Shown one piece after another: positions 22,722 to 33,580 of a stretch of DNA of 46,184 nt. Positions within the stretch are counted from its first letter, which is position 1. Each line of letters opens with the position of its first letter. The DNA is taken from the NCBI GenBank assembly GCA_900155495.1, contig FTLJ01000692.1, forward strand, positions 1 through 46,184. The letters are read 5' to 3'. The DNA comes from Porogramme epimiltina. Lineage: Eukaryota > Basidiomycota > Agaricomycetes > Polyporales > Polyporaceae. Under the pieces are notes generated by a model that had not been told where the DNA came from, searched no databases, and was given only the letters and a program-made list of their open reading frames with translations. A program made the translations under genes and the position numbers.

Positions 22722-24080
22722 TTACGCGGCCTGGGGCTGGTGCTCAGTGCCACGACCAGCACGCCAGACATCGACCCCCTAGAGGCGGTGGAACAAGTCC
22801 TGTCAGCGCTATTAAAACGAGGCAGTCTAAATATCTCACATTTTGGTTCTTGGTACGCATGGCTGCCACGCGCCGCGTGAACCACTCGTAGGACGTGTGA
22901 CCAGCTTCAAAGACCTGGCGCAGGTGGTCGGGGGCGCGCACAACCGCATCGGCGATTATGGGGCTCTCGTCCTTGAGTGCAGCGAGGCGGACGGAGTTGT
23001 TCGGGCGGGTGAAAAAGACAAGCGAGTAGCGTTCGTGCAAGGCCTGTTCGCCTGGAGGGGGCCTGTGGGCATGCGTTAGCACAGGTGTGAGCGTAACATC
23101 GGCGCGAGACTTACACGACACGATGGAGGTTCGACTTGAGGAGGCCACCGCTGAAGATGGTCATCGCATCGCCCAGGTTGCAGATTGCATGCCCCGGGAT
23201 GGGCTGTCACTCTAGTAGTCAGTACCGGTGCGGCATCCGCAGGTGGACCATAGCGTGCACCTTCACGTATTGCCACTTAGTCGTCCCCGGCACCATCACC
23301 TGTAACCCTCCAAGGCGGTTATGGAGGAACGAAAGCGAGCCAAAATCTGTGTGCGCTGCAAGCGCGGCCTGCGATTCGTCGATGCCATTGGGACGGGGTG
23401 GGCTATGGGTCACCCGCGCCTCGCTTCCGCTGAACTCCCCGATCGCATGCTTTGCGGCGAGGGTGCCCGCAGGGAGCCCCAGGAGGCCGTCAAACGCGCT
23501 AAGGAGGGTGTCGTTGATCTCCGTGGAGTGCTTGATGAACGGGACGACGGCGTCATCCATGCGCCTGGCGACGCAGGGCGGGTATTCGCGCCGCGCGATA
23601 GCGGGCCATGCGAAGGCATCGTCCTGTGCTATGTTGAGGAACTCGGTCATGTCCGGTTTGCCGGTCTCGTCTGTCACTGTCGCACCCTTGGCCTTGTAAC
23701 TGGAGGACGAAGGGGTCGTTACTGGCGAAGACATGAAAGGTCGGGACTGCAACTGACCCGAAGGAATAGCCGTCGTCGCCCTGCTCGTACTTCATCTTCT
23801 CTTCAAGCGGGAGTGCCATCATTTCTGCGCCCATGTCGAACATGGCGTTGACGTCCTCCTCAGCACCGTGATTCTTTAGGCTAACGAGGAATGAGTATAC
23901 ACAATATTGATAAGAGTGAAGAGAAAGTACGTACTACCAGAAGCCGAGCTCAGTTGCAGCCTTCCAGAGCTTCGCGATCTCGCCCGCGTCGTTGGTCTTG
24001 ATCAGCTCGTAGTCGATGACGAGGAGAGGATGGGTGGGGACGTTCTCGGGGAACGGCGGGAAGGTGGTAAGTCCAGGCAT
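22722..24080 (-). CDS. 2-oxoglutarate/Fe(II) dioxygenase A (isopenicillin-N-synthase-like fold)
   Basis: Six exons on the minus strand (24080-23935, 23880-23758, 23699-23261, 23203-23115, 23062-22840, 22778-22722) give 358 residues. Order: N-terminal DIOX_N-type region (MPGLTTFPPFP, ELGFWYLKNHG), then the double-stranded beta-helix. Iron ligands are His206 and Asp208 (AHTDFGSL) and His263 (SNLHRVV). The 2-oxoglutarate motif R-x-S is Arg277-Tyr-Ser279. All key residues are present, so activity is expected: oxidation (hydroxylation, desaturation or ring closure) of an unknown small molecule. Without the last intron the frame runs to a longer nonsense tail; the spliced end (WRAGRGTEHQP) matches dioxygenase C. 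Unlike B and C it has no intron between GSL and SFLHNRL. No signal peptide: cytosolic. TATATAGG lies about 105 nt upstream. Confidence 0.93.
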
Positions 24081-24556
24081 ATTGGAGGATATGTGGTATG
24101 AGAAGTCGAAAGGCAGGAGTCCTGTTGAAGAGAGGCGAGTGAGGTAGGGGGTTGTGTTGAGGTCGAAGGCATACTTTGAGGGCCTATATACCCTAGATTT
24201 ATTCCAATAGCGCTGTTTTGAAGCATGGTCCGCGGCAGGGTTCGCGACAACATTGGGATAGTCAGTCCAGAAGCGACGGTCGGAGTAGACGAAAGAAGGC
24301 CCTAAGAACGTAAGGAAGCCGGCCTACGTGATTGCGTTATACTGATTACGAGCCGAGAAACTACTTGAGATATTTGGTTTCTACTTTGAGAAGTCGGACC
24401 ATGCAGGCGTCATTTGTGGTTTGCCAACCTGTCAGGTCACAACGTGCCGATTACGTGGAGGAGGAGACGTTAAGAATAGAGAGCGGCTGTATCGGGTTCC
24501 ACAGAAATACTGTACATGCATGCATGCTACTTCCACAAACATATTCACAACCCGAG
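24081..24556. other. Intergenic between dioxygenases A and B, with TATA element
   Basis: Promoter of dioxygenase A (TATATAGG on the minus strand at 24183-24190) and 3' flank of dioxygenase B. No further gene seen. Confidence 0.5.
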
Positions 24557-25967
24557 TCAGATCCTGCCCTGGTTTGGAATAGTCGTATCCTCAGTTCCAC
24601 GCCGCCGCTTCCAACTCTCAGTACTCTGTCACGACCAGACACTGTTAATCTCTCGTACACTATACCTATTAACGCGCCCACTCACATGGTAGTTTGTCGC
24701 TCTTTGGGCCTTGACACGCCGCGTGAGCCATTCCTCGGCTGTCTCTCCCGGGGTGTATTTCCCTGCAGGAGCGCGGGACACTGCCTCTGCGATAGCCTCG
24801 CTCTGGTCGGTGAGCGCACGAAGTTCCACTGTGTAGTTCGGACGAGTGAAGAATACGACCGAATAGCGTTCGTATTGGGACTGTTCCTTTGGCGGCGGGC
24901 TACAGGTCTTGTGGTCAATGTCATTGACACGAGGAAGGTGGTGGTAGGACTCACACGACGCGGTGGATGTTAGAGCGTAGAATTCCTCCAGAGAAGATGT
25001 TCAACGTGTCTCCGATGTTGCAGATAGCGTGGCCAGGAACGGGCTAAAGCGGATCAGCGTCGGCGAGTAAGAATAGAACAAAGGTATAGAAATGTTTACC
25101 TTGACGTAGAACCACTTGTCGGAGTTAGGAGGGAGGACTTGTAAGCCTCCCAGACGGTTGTGGAGGAACGACTGATAACAACGAGGTCGGCGGATGTTCA
25201 TGCATCGGAAGATTCACAGTACTTACTAGGGACCCAAAGTCGGTGTGAGCAGTTAAAAAGGTCTTCTCATCCTGGTTTGGGTAAGGGGGCGCCCTGATCA
25301 CTCGTGCTACACATCCGCTGTGCTCCCAGGGGTTGTGGAACGAGGCTAGTGTGCCCTTGGGGAGACCCAGCTTGTCATTCAGGATGCTGATGACGAAGTT
25401 GTTGATCGCGAGCGACTTCTCAACAAACGGCTTGATTGTGGTCTCCATGCGCGCGTTGACGGTTGAAGGGTACGTGCGGTGCGCCATACCAGGCCAGGCG
25501 AGAGCGTCGTCTTTAGAGACATTTATAAATTCAGTGACGTCCCGAGTGCCTTGGTCGTCTAAGAACTGCACTCCTGCGGCCTTGTAACTGGTGTATGCGG
25601 TCAGTGTCGTGCGACATAGTGAAACGTGGGTGAAAGACGCACCCAAAAGAATAACCCCCATCGCCTTGCTCAAAGGGCAACTTTTCCTCGAGCGGAAGGG
25701 CTACCGTCTCCCGGCCCATCTCAAACATGCCCTCCACTTCTTCGTCTACGCCATGATTCTTGAGGCTAGAACGGGGAGACGTTCAAACCAGATGACATCA
25801 AAGGGGATAGCTGATACGTACTACCAGAACCCTAGTTCAGTTGCGGCTTTCCATAGCTTGTTGATTTCGTCTACATCTCCGGACTTGACAAGCTGATAGT
25901 CGACCACGAGAAGGGGGTGGGTTAGCACGTCCTGGGGAAACGGTGGTATCGTTGTCAGTCCTGGCAT
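24557..25967 (-). CDS. 2-oxoglutarate/Fe(II) dioxygenase B (isopenicillin-N-synthase-like fold)
   Basis: Seven exons (25967-25822, 25765-25643, 25587-25227, 25171-25100, 25043-24955, 24899-24686, 24625-24557) give 357 residues. Exons 1 and 2 have exactly the same lengths (146 and 123 nt) as in A and C. Iron ligands are His204 and Asp206 (TAHTDFGSL) and His261 (SNIHRVV); R-x-S is Arg275-Tyr-Ser277. All catalytic residues are intact. The central region differs most from A and C (FHNPWEHSGCVARVI where C has RHTLEEPSGSEARTI), and the last exon diverges after WKRRRGTE, so its substrate may differ. It lies head-to-tail downstream of nothing obvious on its strand: A follows it 476 nt further along, as a tandem pair. 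TATATAG on the minus strand lies 46 nt before the ATG. Cytosolic by sequence. Confidence 0.92.
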
Positions 25968-26877
25968 GACGAACTTGGGGGGTCAAAAGACGCGATACGC
26001 ACTTGGGTTGTGCTATATAAGTGCGATACCCGCGGTGCTCCGTTCCCCGTGCAAGTAACCTTGAAGCTTGCTGGTGAGAGTCTCCTGACCGCGAATGTCT
26101 TCTGGCTTCCCTAGCGCGTTCGGCATCCTTGGGAACGCGCAGATAACGAGGGTTTGGGGAGTGCGGCACAGAAAGTAGAGAGGTCCGAGAGACGTCGCAT
26201 GCGACACTCCGTTTGCATTGTGCGAGGTGAAAGTAAGTAAGGGGAGAAGGAGGAGTAGCCGTGGCCGACAAAGCAATGCTACTGATGAGTATATGTAATT
26301 TGGCGCCCTACAGTAACAACCATGCTTCTTATCTTTAGCTATAGGCTATACACGCTTTCAATCTCGCGACCATCATGCATCTGCACCATGACCAACCCAC
26401 AACAGCTCTCAACGCGTCGATGTCACATTGGGCACGGGCGCAGTGCTGCATTTTTCTCAACCTGAGACGATGCCCAAATAGTGGTCGAAAGATGGAAAAG
26501 GATAGCAACAGCGCCATTGATATCGAGTCGATGACCTGGTATAGTGCCCTCTCGAATTCTACTATCTGACCTGTCTGACCATACTACCAGTGTGCAATTT
26601 AGGGCCGCGTAAGCCCTCCGCACCCCAAAAGTTCATGGCGGGCACACCCATTCGGCTATTCGCATTCAAAATCACACTCTTGCTTCCGCAATACGGGTCG
26701 TCAGTGAACACGGTGACTTGCCAAGGTGCTCGCGAGTACGAGGGTCTAGTACTAAGGGAATGTCATTTCTAGTCGCTTATCCTTCCACGCTCCGGTACCC
26801 TATGGGTTGTGTCAGCTATAGAATGGCGTTTGCGAAGTCCGGTCCGACGTGGCCTTCTCGGGGGCGACCCTGATCAA

Positions 26878-26973
26878 TCAATGCAGTTGCGTGACGTCAC
26901 CGGGTTTGCGAATGCCGGAGAAGAAGCCCTCGGCCGCGAGCCCGGGTGCGAGCATCTCCAGGTCCTCCTGACG
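26878..26973 (-). pseudogene. Orphan 3'-terminal exon of a lost gene
   Basis: On the minus strand, a good acceptor (TATTCTCTTCCCAG) is followed by 31 codons and a TGA. The peptide looks like a genuine protein end (QEDLEMLAPGLAAEGFF, then GIRKPGDVTQLH) with C/G-rich third positions. Preceding exons would have to lie to the right, where only the promoter and coding region of dioxygenase C on the other strand are found. I infer a gene truncated when the dioxygenase C segment arrived, or an exon left behind by rearrangement. I do not recognise the family. Confidence 0.35.
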
Positions 26974-27088
26974 CTGGGAAGAGAATAGGCCGTCGGACAA
27001 TGCCATTCAGACAACGTGACCTTTGGTCTGTCTCGACTCTCGACTCCATCCCCACGCCAACTGCGCCGGACAGCTCCGCTCGGTGCGC

Positions 27089-27096
27089 ATATAAAT
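27089..27096 (+). promoter_or_regulatory. TATA box of dioxygenase C
   Basis: ATATAAAT about 87 nt before the ATG at 27183, with a CT-rich leader between. Confidence 0.55.
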
Positions 27097-27182
27097 CGGG
27101 GAAAGAAGGTCAGCTCATAAGCATCTCTCAGGCCACCTGCTCACATCTATCGTCTAGCTTCCATCAACCCTGAGCCACCGCT

Positions 27183-28531
27183 ATGCCCGGTCTTCTCAAT
27201 CTTCCGCCTTTCCCTGAAGACGTCCCTACTCATCCCCTCCTTGTGGTTGACTATGAGCTTCTCCTTAAGCAAGATGATGCCGAAATCGACAAGTTATGGA
27301 AGGCGGCTACTGAACTAGGGTTCTGGTAGTACGTCATCTGATCATTATCGCCGCATGTTCTCTACTCGTAGGCTGACCTCTTATGACGTCGGCGTGCCTT
27401 CTTTCAGTCTCAAGAATCACGGCGTCGAAGCAGAGGCTGATGAAATGTTCGAAATGGGTGCTGAGACAATGAGGCTCCCCCTCGAGGAGAAAATGAAGTA
27501 TGAACAAGGTGATGAAGGCATATCTTTCGGGTAAGTTTCTGTGGCCACGATATGGCTAAAAGCCGACCCTCCGTTGTTTTCCAACGTCCCATACAGCTAC
27601 AAAGCCGCCGGTGCGAACGCGACCGACGAGACAGGAGCTCTAGATACTGTCGAGTTCATCAACGTCGCAAAGGACGACGCGCTGGCATGGCCGGAGCGCG
27701 TGCACCGTGCCTATCCGCCTACTGTCGACGCGCGGATGGAGTCGACAATCAAGCCGTTTGTGCGCAAGTCTCTCGCCGTCAACACAACGCTCCTCAACAT
27801 ACTCAACGACCGCCTTGGCTTGCCCAAGGGCACGCTTGGTGCGCGACACACCCTCGAGGAGCCGAGTGGAAGCGAGGCGAGGACGATCAAGAATCCACCG
27901 AAGCCGGGAGGGATCTCGGAAGCTCAGGCAGCGATCGGAGCGCACACAGACTTTGGGTCGCTGGTGAGTGTGCAGGCTATGCATTTCGCGAGAGGGGGTC
28001 CTGACGCTAGTTCAGTCGTTCCTGCACAACCGTCTCGGAGGTCTGCAGGTCATGGTTCCTGGGACGTCCGAGTGGCAGTACGTTAAGGTAGGCTGCAGAG
28101 TGTCTAACAGAATGTGCAACCGGTGAACGAATATCTCTACAGCCCATCCCCGGACACGCGATCTGCAATCTTGGAGATGCCATGTCAATCTTCAGTGGCG
28201 GCATCCTCCGCTCCAATCTGCACCGTGTGGTGTAAGTTCTAGTCCTCTCTTCGCCGTCGCCTCCGTAAAGTACACTGCTGATCATCGCGCCGGCGCCCCA
28301 TAGTCCTCCGCCAAAAGAGCAAGGCAAACACGAGCGCTGGTCGCTTGTCTTCTTCACGCGCCCCGGAGGCTCGCAGATTCTCCGCCCGCTTGCAGAGGAG
28401 AGCCCTCTGATCGCAGAGGCTGTGGCAAAGGACACATCAGGACGGTTCAGCACGGGTGCGACGGCGGCGGAGTGGTTTGCACGCCGGATCAAGAATCAGA
28501 GAATCAAAAACAGGACGGTGCGTGCTCTGTC

Positions 28532-28568
<37 letters not shown>

Positions 28569-28663
28569 GTGGTGATCGGTAATGATTGACCATTTGTGAT
28601 ATTCAGGGCCCTGAAACCTGGCGTAGCAGCCGCGGAACGGAGCACCAACCTGCAGCATACTGA
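27183..28663 (+). CDS. 2-oxoglutarate/Fe(II) dioxygenase C (isopenicillin-N-synthase-like fold)
   Basis: Seven exons (27183-27328, 27408-27530, 27597-27963, 28016-28087, 28143-28231, 28304-28517, 28607-28663) give 355 residues. Iron ligands are His206 and Asp208 (AHTDFGSL) and His263 (SNLHRVV); the co-substrate motif is Arg277-Trp-Ser279. The start MPGLLNLPPFPEDVPTHPLLVVDYEL and the exon-1 length (146 nt) agree with copies A and B. The end, WRSSRGTEHQPAAY, matches A. It reads away from B and converges on MYND protein 2. Its intron 6 holds a CTGT/CT microsatellite. All catalytic residues are intact; the substrate is unknown. No secretion signal. The close paralogues suggest recent local duplication; a role in secondary metabolism or detoxification is inference, since no backbone synthase gene is in the window. 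Confidence 0.93.
28525..28570 (+). repeat. CTGT/CT microsatellite inside an intron
   Basis: A run of CTGT units followed by CT units, about 46 bases, within intron 6 of dioxygenase C (28518-28606). It lies between the donor and the branch region, where it forms an extended pyrimidine tract and may vary in length between strains. Confidence 0.85.
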
Positions 28664-29104
28664 AGGGTAGCGTTACCTAGACATTCCTTAACGGATGTCT
28701 TGGACATGAAATACCATGCGCCAACTTGTAATTGTATGATACAAAGCCAAATGTATCTGGGAGACACATCGCGATTTCGGATTTGACTAGTATTCTCAAG
28801 AATTCTACGAAATATTGCCATCAAAGAGTCCCTTTTAGGCCTCATTTCGGTAAAATCCGGCCAAATTGTAGAGCGATTCAAGTCACTGACGTCATATGTA
28901 CTGCCCATTGAGTACATCCTCCCGTCGAAATTCGAGCACCGGGGGAGGGACTTGTTTACAAATGCACTGGAGTAGCGGGGCCCGTGGACATCTAGCTGAT
29001 ACTCTGGCGGAACAACAACAACTATAGAACATCTGATCTTACACTTATCTGCGCCTGAGGGCCTCTCACGTGTGTAATCTTTACCGCCTAGATTCTTTGT
29101 CCAT
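28664..29104. other. 3' flanks of dioxygenase C and MYND protein 2
   Basis: A 440-bp stretch between convergent genes. It is open on the minus strand (28603-29148), but the frame overlaps the end of MYND 2 in another phase, and the peptide matches nothing I know. Treated as untranslated flank. Confidence 0.5.
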
Positions 29105-31194
29105 TCAGTACGGCTTCCGTCGGGTCGGAAGGTCGCGATGCTTGTCACCGAATACCGCCCAAATCCCCTTAGCAGACCCCGTGAGCAAGAGTTCCGATGA
29201 ATCCCCCGTCGGGAACGTCATACTGATCAACACGACATGGTCTGGGTCCGTCCGCGCCGACTCGAGGATCGTCCCCCCCTGCCCAACTATCCGATGATCC
29301 TCTGCGTCGAAATCTTTCAAGGGAATCATGGAGACTGCTGGAGGGTAGACGGTCCCGTCCAGACACATCACGAGTTCCGTGATCGGCAAGTGAGGGAAAT
29401 CGCGTTTGGCAATCTCAGCGAACTCCTCGCGGCTCTGGATCGCCTCCATGATGGAGAGGCGACCTACGAAGGGACAGTGGCGTTTCTCGTACATGGAATC
29501 CTCGTCGCGCTCTATGTAGGTTCAAAGATGAGTCCATGGCGTGGGACTTGAAAAGGGGGCAGTACGTACTGCTCTGGAGGAAACGTTCTTTGTGTTTGCA
29601 GAGAGCCTTGTGGTCGTTCCAATTGATTTTTTGGCATTCCTAGGTGATTGGTGGTATATCGTCGCTTGAGATTAAAGGAACAATAAAGTAACAAAACACA
29701 CCTTAGAGCAATAGAATGTACCCAAACAACCACCACATTTGCGTATGGTAGCAGAATAGTCCTTTCCTTTCTGCGGGCACTGCAACTGGTGTGAGCCGCA
29801 TAGATCGGTAGTATCAAAAACACTCACCTTGGGGTTTCCACATGTTTTATTCTGCTTCTCCTCGGCGTCCCCTTCCCGAAAACGGTCAAGGACATCTTGG
29901 CGATCTCGTGCGAGGTTGCGCAACAGGACCCACTTGTCCTGGAGAGTCTTAATCTTGAGGGGCTCCCGGTACGGTCCAGCGCGGAATTTGGCCATAGAGT
30001 GTCCGATAGCGTCGATGACGGGCGGGTAGACTAGATACCCCGGCGTAATATCGAGGATCTGCTCGGAGGTGGCGTACCCCAGCACCCCCTCGGGTCTGCT
30101 CAGAACAACAATAGCACCGTACAGCCCCTCATAGAAGCCCATGCTGGCCGCCTGAGTCATCCATTTATGTGCATCGCGCTCTTTGAAGCATTCGCGGAGG
30201 TAAAGACAAGCGGAGTGCATCGTCGACTCATATTCGTATGTGCCATGCCCGGCACGGTAGTTTTCGTCGGACTTGACGAGTGCGATAGCAGCGAGGGGGG
30301 CCATGCCCGCTATGAGGAAGGCCTTGAACAGACTTCTGTTAGGACGCAAGTGCGCGAGTATGGTGAGGAATCTGGCAATAACGTCCCAAGCGAACATTTC
30401 CGTTTTTGCATTCTTGACCATGTTCCGGAATCGCGTGACGAGGTACTTGGCGAAGATGGAGTTATTCTTTCCTGTTGCTCTCTCGAAGGCGTCGAATTGT
30501 TCCAGTGTGGAGAAACGGGTGGCCATGGCGTAGAGCACGCGTGTCCCCATTCCAATGACCGGGGCGTCGCCAATGACCTTGACGTACTCGTCGCCGTCTA
30601 TCCACAGCCTCGTGGCTATCTCGACGGCGGAAGGGTGTTCGAGGAGGAGGTCGGTGATCTTAACAGAGGAGACGAGTGCAAACCAGAATCGTAAGGTCAT
30701 GTACCCGGCCTCCGCCCAGCGGAGGTCGGTTCGCGCGAGACCCTTGACCCGTGCCCTGAATATGTACTCCGTCCATTTGAGTACCCCTTTGAAGGACTCG
30801 ATAACGCGCTTCTCGAACAGAGCATCGATTGTGGAGCGCGATTCAGTACCGGATACGATCTTCAAATTAGACAGTGCTTTCATCGAGGCATATGCGAGAC
30901 GCGCCCGCTGTGAGAAGGAACCGGAGGGGGTCGAAGGGACGAGATCTTCTCCGAGATGTTTGAGAGCTATTTCCACCAATTCAGTAGGCTTGCCACTTGA
31001 TGGGGATAATTTCCAAAGATCCACCAGAAGCTCCATGTCGTCGGCCGAGCCCGCCCGGGCCTATCGTGATGACAAGAGTTAGGGATGTCCCTGGTTTAGA
31101 AAACAGAGCACGGTTCTCTTACTCGTTTCACAGTGTTACGGAAAATGCCCTCGAAGGCCACCGCCTCATCTTGCTCTTCGCGTTTCGAGGGCAT
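29105..31194 (-). CDS. MYND-finger family protein 2
   Basis: Five exons (31194-31123, 31060-29828, 29779-29702, 29639-29570, 29511-29105) give 619 residues. Layout: first exon MPSKREEQDEAVAF; an extended helical region to about 430; a complete MYND finger 431-475 (CGNPK, then C436, KCGGCLGTFYCSK, ECQKINWNDHKALC); and a C-terminal domain (FPHLPITELVMCLDG, DPDHVVLISMTFPTGD). Introns fall directly before the second ligand Cys and directly after YCSK, as in MYND 3 and 4, so the finger only becomes visible on splicing. No signal peptide or membrane helix. MYND fingers are protein-interaction modules, often nuclear; no SET or other catalytic domain is present. The C-terminus is longer than in the paralogues (FGDKHRDLPTRRKPY). 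It lies tandem to MYND 3 (262 nt) and convergent with dioxygenase C. Confidence 0.86.
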
Positions 31195-31456
31195 ATGGAT
31201 TGATATGGTCAGAGGCTTCAAGGGCTAGTGGTACAGTCTGGGGAGAGGTATCCTAGCAGTTCACGGCACGATGAGACGGCGGGAGGAGGGGGTGAAAGAC
31301 TCCGAAAACCTAATACAGGTCCCATCGTGCATTCGGCCACCACATGGCATCGGACAGAAGCATGTTGAAATGCGGACATGAATAGCCCAGAATGTGCTGA
31401 CGTAATACTATTGGTTCTCCGCCAACCGCCCAATATAGTCTCGCTGAGCGCCTCGG

Positions 31457-33580
31457 TCAGTCCTTCCAAAGACATCCCTGGGTGTTCGTAAGGATGGCCT
31501 GCTTCTTGCACCCAATTGGGATATCCATAACAATGAGCGTCGTATCCTCGGGCCTCGCCATCGCCACTCTCAATGTCTCCTGCAAGCCCTGATGTTCGAT
31601 ATCCTTGTGCGCGGACACGAAGTCCTCCAGTAGCGTCGGCCAGGTGTGCAGAGGACGGTGCTGTTTTTGGTGGATGCCTATGACGAGCTTGGTGAGCGGC
31701 ACTCCTGGATACTGTGCTGCTGCCACCGCAATGAAGTCGTCGCGAAGTGCCTTAGCCCTTGCGACGGCGACGTCAGCGAGGAACTCCGCGTCACGCTTCC
31801 CCATCTGGACCTCGACGTCAGTATCTGAGTCTAGGTCAGAGACGTAAGAAGTCAGCAGGTTGTAGGTGAGGCGCAAAGCAGCGACTATGCTCACCAAAGA
31901 GGAAGTGGCGCCGCGGCAGTGTCTGCTTGCACGCAACCCTATGGCCATCGTCAGTCCAGCGAGCGCGCTGGCACTCCTAGTTGGGCGTTGTGTGTAAGTA
32001 GAAGGAAGAAATGAAAACGATAGCTTCATGTACCTTGGAGCAGTATAATACCTCGTGGCAACCGTGGCAACGTCGCATATCACGGTATTCCATGCCCTCG
32101 GCGTGACACTGAGAAATGAACACCAGATAAGCAAGGTGATGCGGATATGGTGACGTAAAATTCGCACCTCGGGGTTCTCGCAAGCGGCCACGAGCCTCTG
32201 CAAAGCGTTCTGCTTCTTGGAGGCCTTCAAGATCGATAGGTGTTCTGTAGCCACACGATGCATGTGCGTCCAGCGCGCTCGTTCGTCCGAGTCTGGTGAT
32301 AAGTACTTGCGCATGCGAAGATCGATGTCGGGAAGTGAAGGCGCGACGGCGGCGACGACGGAGCGATGGACGAGAAGACCCGGAATGATATTCATGAGCT
32401 TCCCGACACCATCCATGGATATGATTTGGAACGGAAATCGCCAGAATTGAAGGCTTGCGGCTTGGAATGCGCTGAAAAGGCCCGAGTTCGCGGCTTGTGT
32501 GAACCACTGGAAGCCATCCGGTTCGCAAAAACATCTGGAGAGGAAATGCAGCGCACGGAGTACAGCGTCGACAGAACCACGTGCAGGAATCGCGGAGTCC
32601 AAGAGCGGGGAAACCTTTGTGACCGCCGAGGTTGCGAGGGAGACAGTGTTTGGAGAGAGAGACTTCCTGAAGAGGGATGGTAAGAGATGGAAGTGACTGA
32701 GTATCCCAAATGTGGCGTCTATGGAGTCCAAGAACCAGGCCTCGAATGTTGTCGTCGCAGGGTTTAACAGTGGGTCAAGAGGGGCGATGAGGCGTTGCAT
32801 AAGGGCCTTGGAATCCCCGCCAAAGACGCGTATGATTATGTTGAAGTCTTGAGGCTTGGTTCTGTTAACGACTTCATAGAACATACGTGTCCCTAATCCG
32901 CGCGAGTGGAAGGTTACGTTGAAGTCGTCGTCGATGAAGCCAGATTCGACCCATAAGCTGGTCGCCATCTCGAGGGACGTAGACTCCTTCAGAAGCAGAT
33001 CATGGAGGGTGTAGGATGCCGTCAGACAGATCAAGAGCCGAGAAAAGGCAAGTACTGAATTGGCTTTGTCCACGGTTTTATGAGGCATAGAGACCACCGC
33101 CTTGAAAAAATACCAGATCCACTTGTAGATGTCGGACCAGTTGTCCGAGAGCTTCTTGATGAGCGAAGGAGCGTCTTGGTAGTGGTCTCCACGAAGATCG
33201 AGCTTGTTGATGGCAAGAAGGGCCATGAGGGCGAGCCGCGCGGGGTCGTCCGAGGCCTGCGCGGGGTCCAAGTTGTCAGGCACGTGACCATCGCAGAGGT
33301 GTTTGAGGGAGACGTCGAGCATTTCATGCGGCGTTATTGATGAGCTTTCAGTATGCCAGAGATCCGACAGAGTGGCCATGTCTTCGAGGGACCCCGCGTG
33401 AGCTCGGGACAGGACCTAACAGAACAACAACTACTTGAGCACACTCATAACGATGGCAGGAGTGAGAAGAAATGGGCTGACGCGAGACGAGTTCGATATT
33501 AACTGAGGCCCGCTTTTGCCCATACGCTCTTCAGCGTAGGCCTTGAACTGCGCGACGTTACGGAACCTCCGAGATGGCAT
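31457..33580 (-). CDS. MYND-finger family protein 3
   Basis: Five exons (33580-33482, 33415-32168, 32108-32034, 31976-31895, 31830-31457) give 625 residues. The finger is complete (445-490: CENPE, C450, RRCHGCHEVLYCSK, ECQRARW...GHRVAC). An unspliced frame happens to stay open from 33379 to 31457, but it destroys the finger, so the spliced model is preferred. The helical region (VLSRAHAGSLEDM...LSDLWHTESSS) aligns by eye with MYND 1 and 2. The C-terminal domain holds YPGVPLTKLVIGIHQ, RPEDTTLIVMDIPIG and TQGCLWKD at the end. The first intron (66 nt, GTCAGC donor, GTTAG acceptor) is the weakest part of the model; it is chosen because it keeps the K/R-VLSRA junction seen in the relatives. No enzyme domain is visible; function unknown. 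Confidence 0.83.

Larger units (their letters stand above)
25968..27182. other. Divergent spacer between dioxygenases B and C
   Basis: A 1.2-kb spacer that must contain both promoters: TATATAG (minus, 26013-26019) for B and ATATAAAT (plus, 27089-27096) for C. TGACGTCA-type core (GTGACGTCACC) occurs at about 26889, but inside the relic exon described separately. No intact gene. Confidence 0.5.

Noticed and set aside
23219..23752. Dioxygenase A as a short single-exon protein
   Set aside because: It lacks the distal iron His and the R-x-S motif, which are supplied by the downstream exons.
28603..29148. 181-codon minus-strand frame between dioxygenase C and MYND 2
   Set aside because: Overlaps the end of MYND 2 in another phase, and the peptide has no recognisable feature.
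31457..33379. MYND protein 3 as one 640-codon exon
   Set aside because: It reads through three introns; splicing restores the MYND ligands and matches intron positions in the paralogues.
20381..33580. A classical secondary-metabolite cluster
   Set aside because: Only tailoring-type oxygenases are present; no polyketide, peptide or terpene synthase, transporter or pathway regulator is seen in the window.
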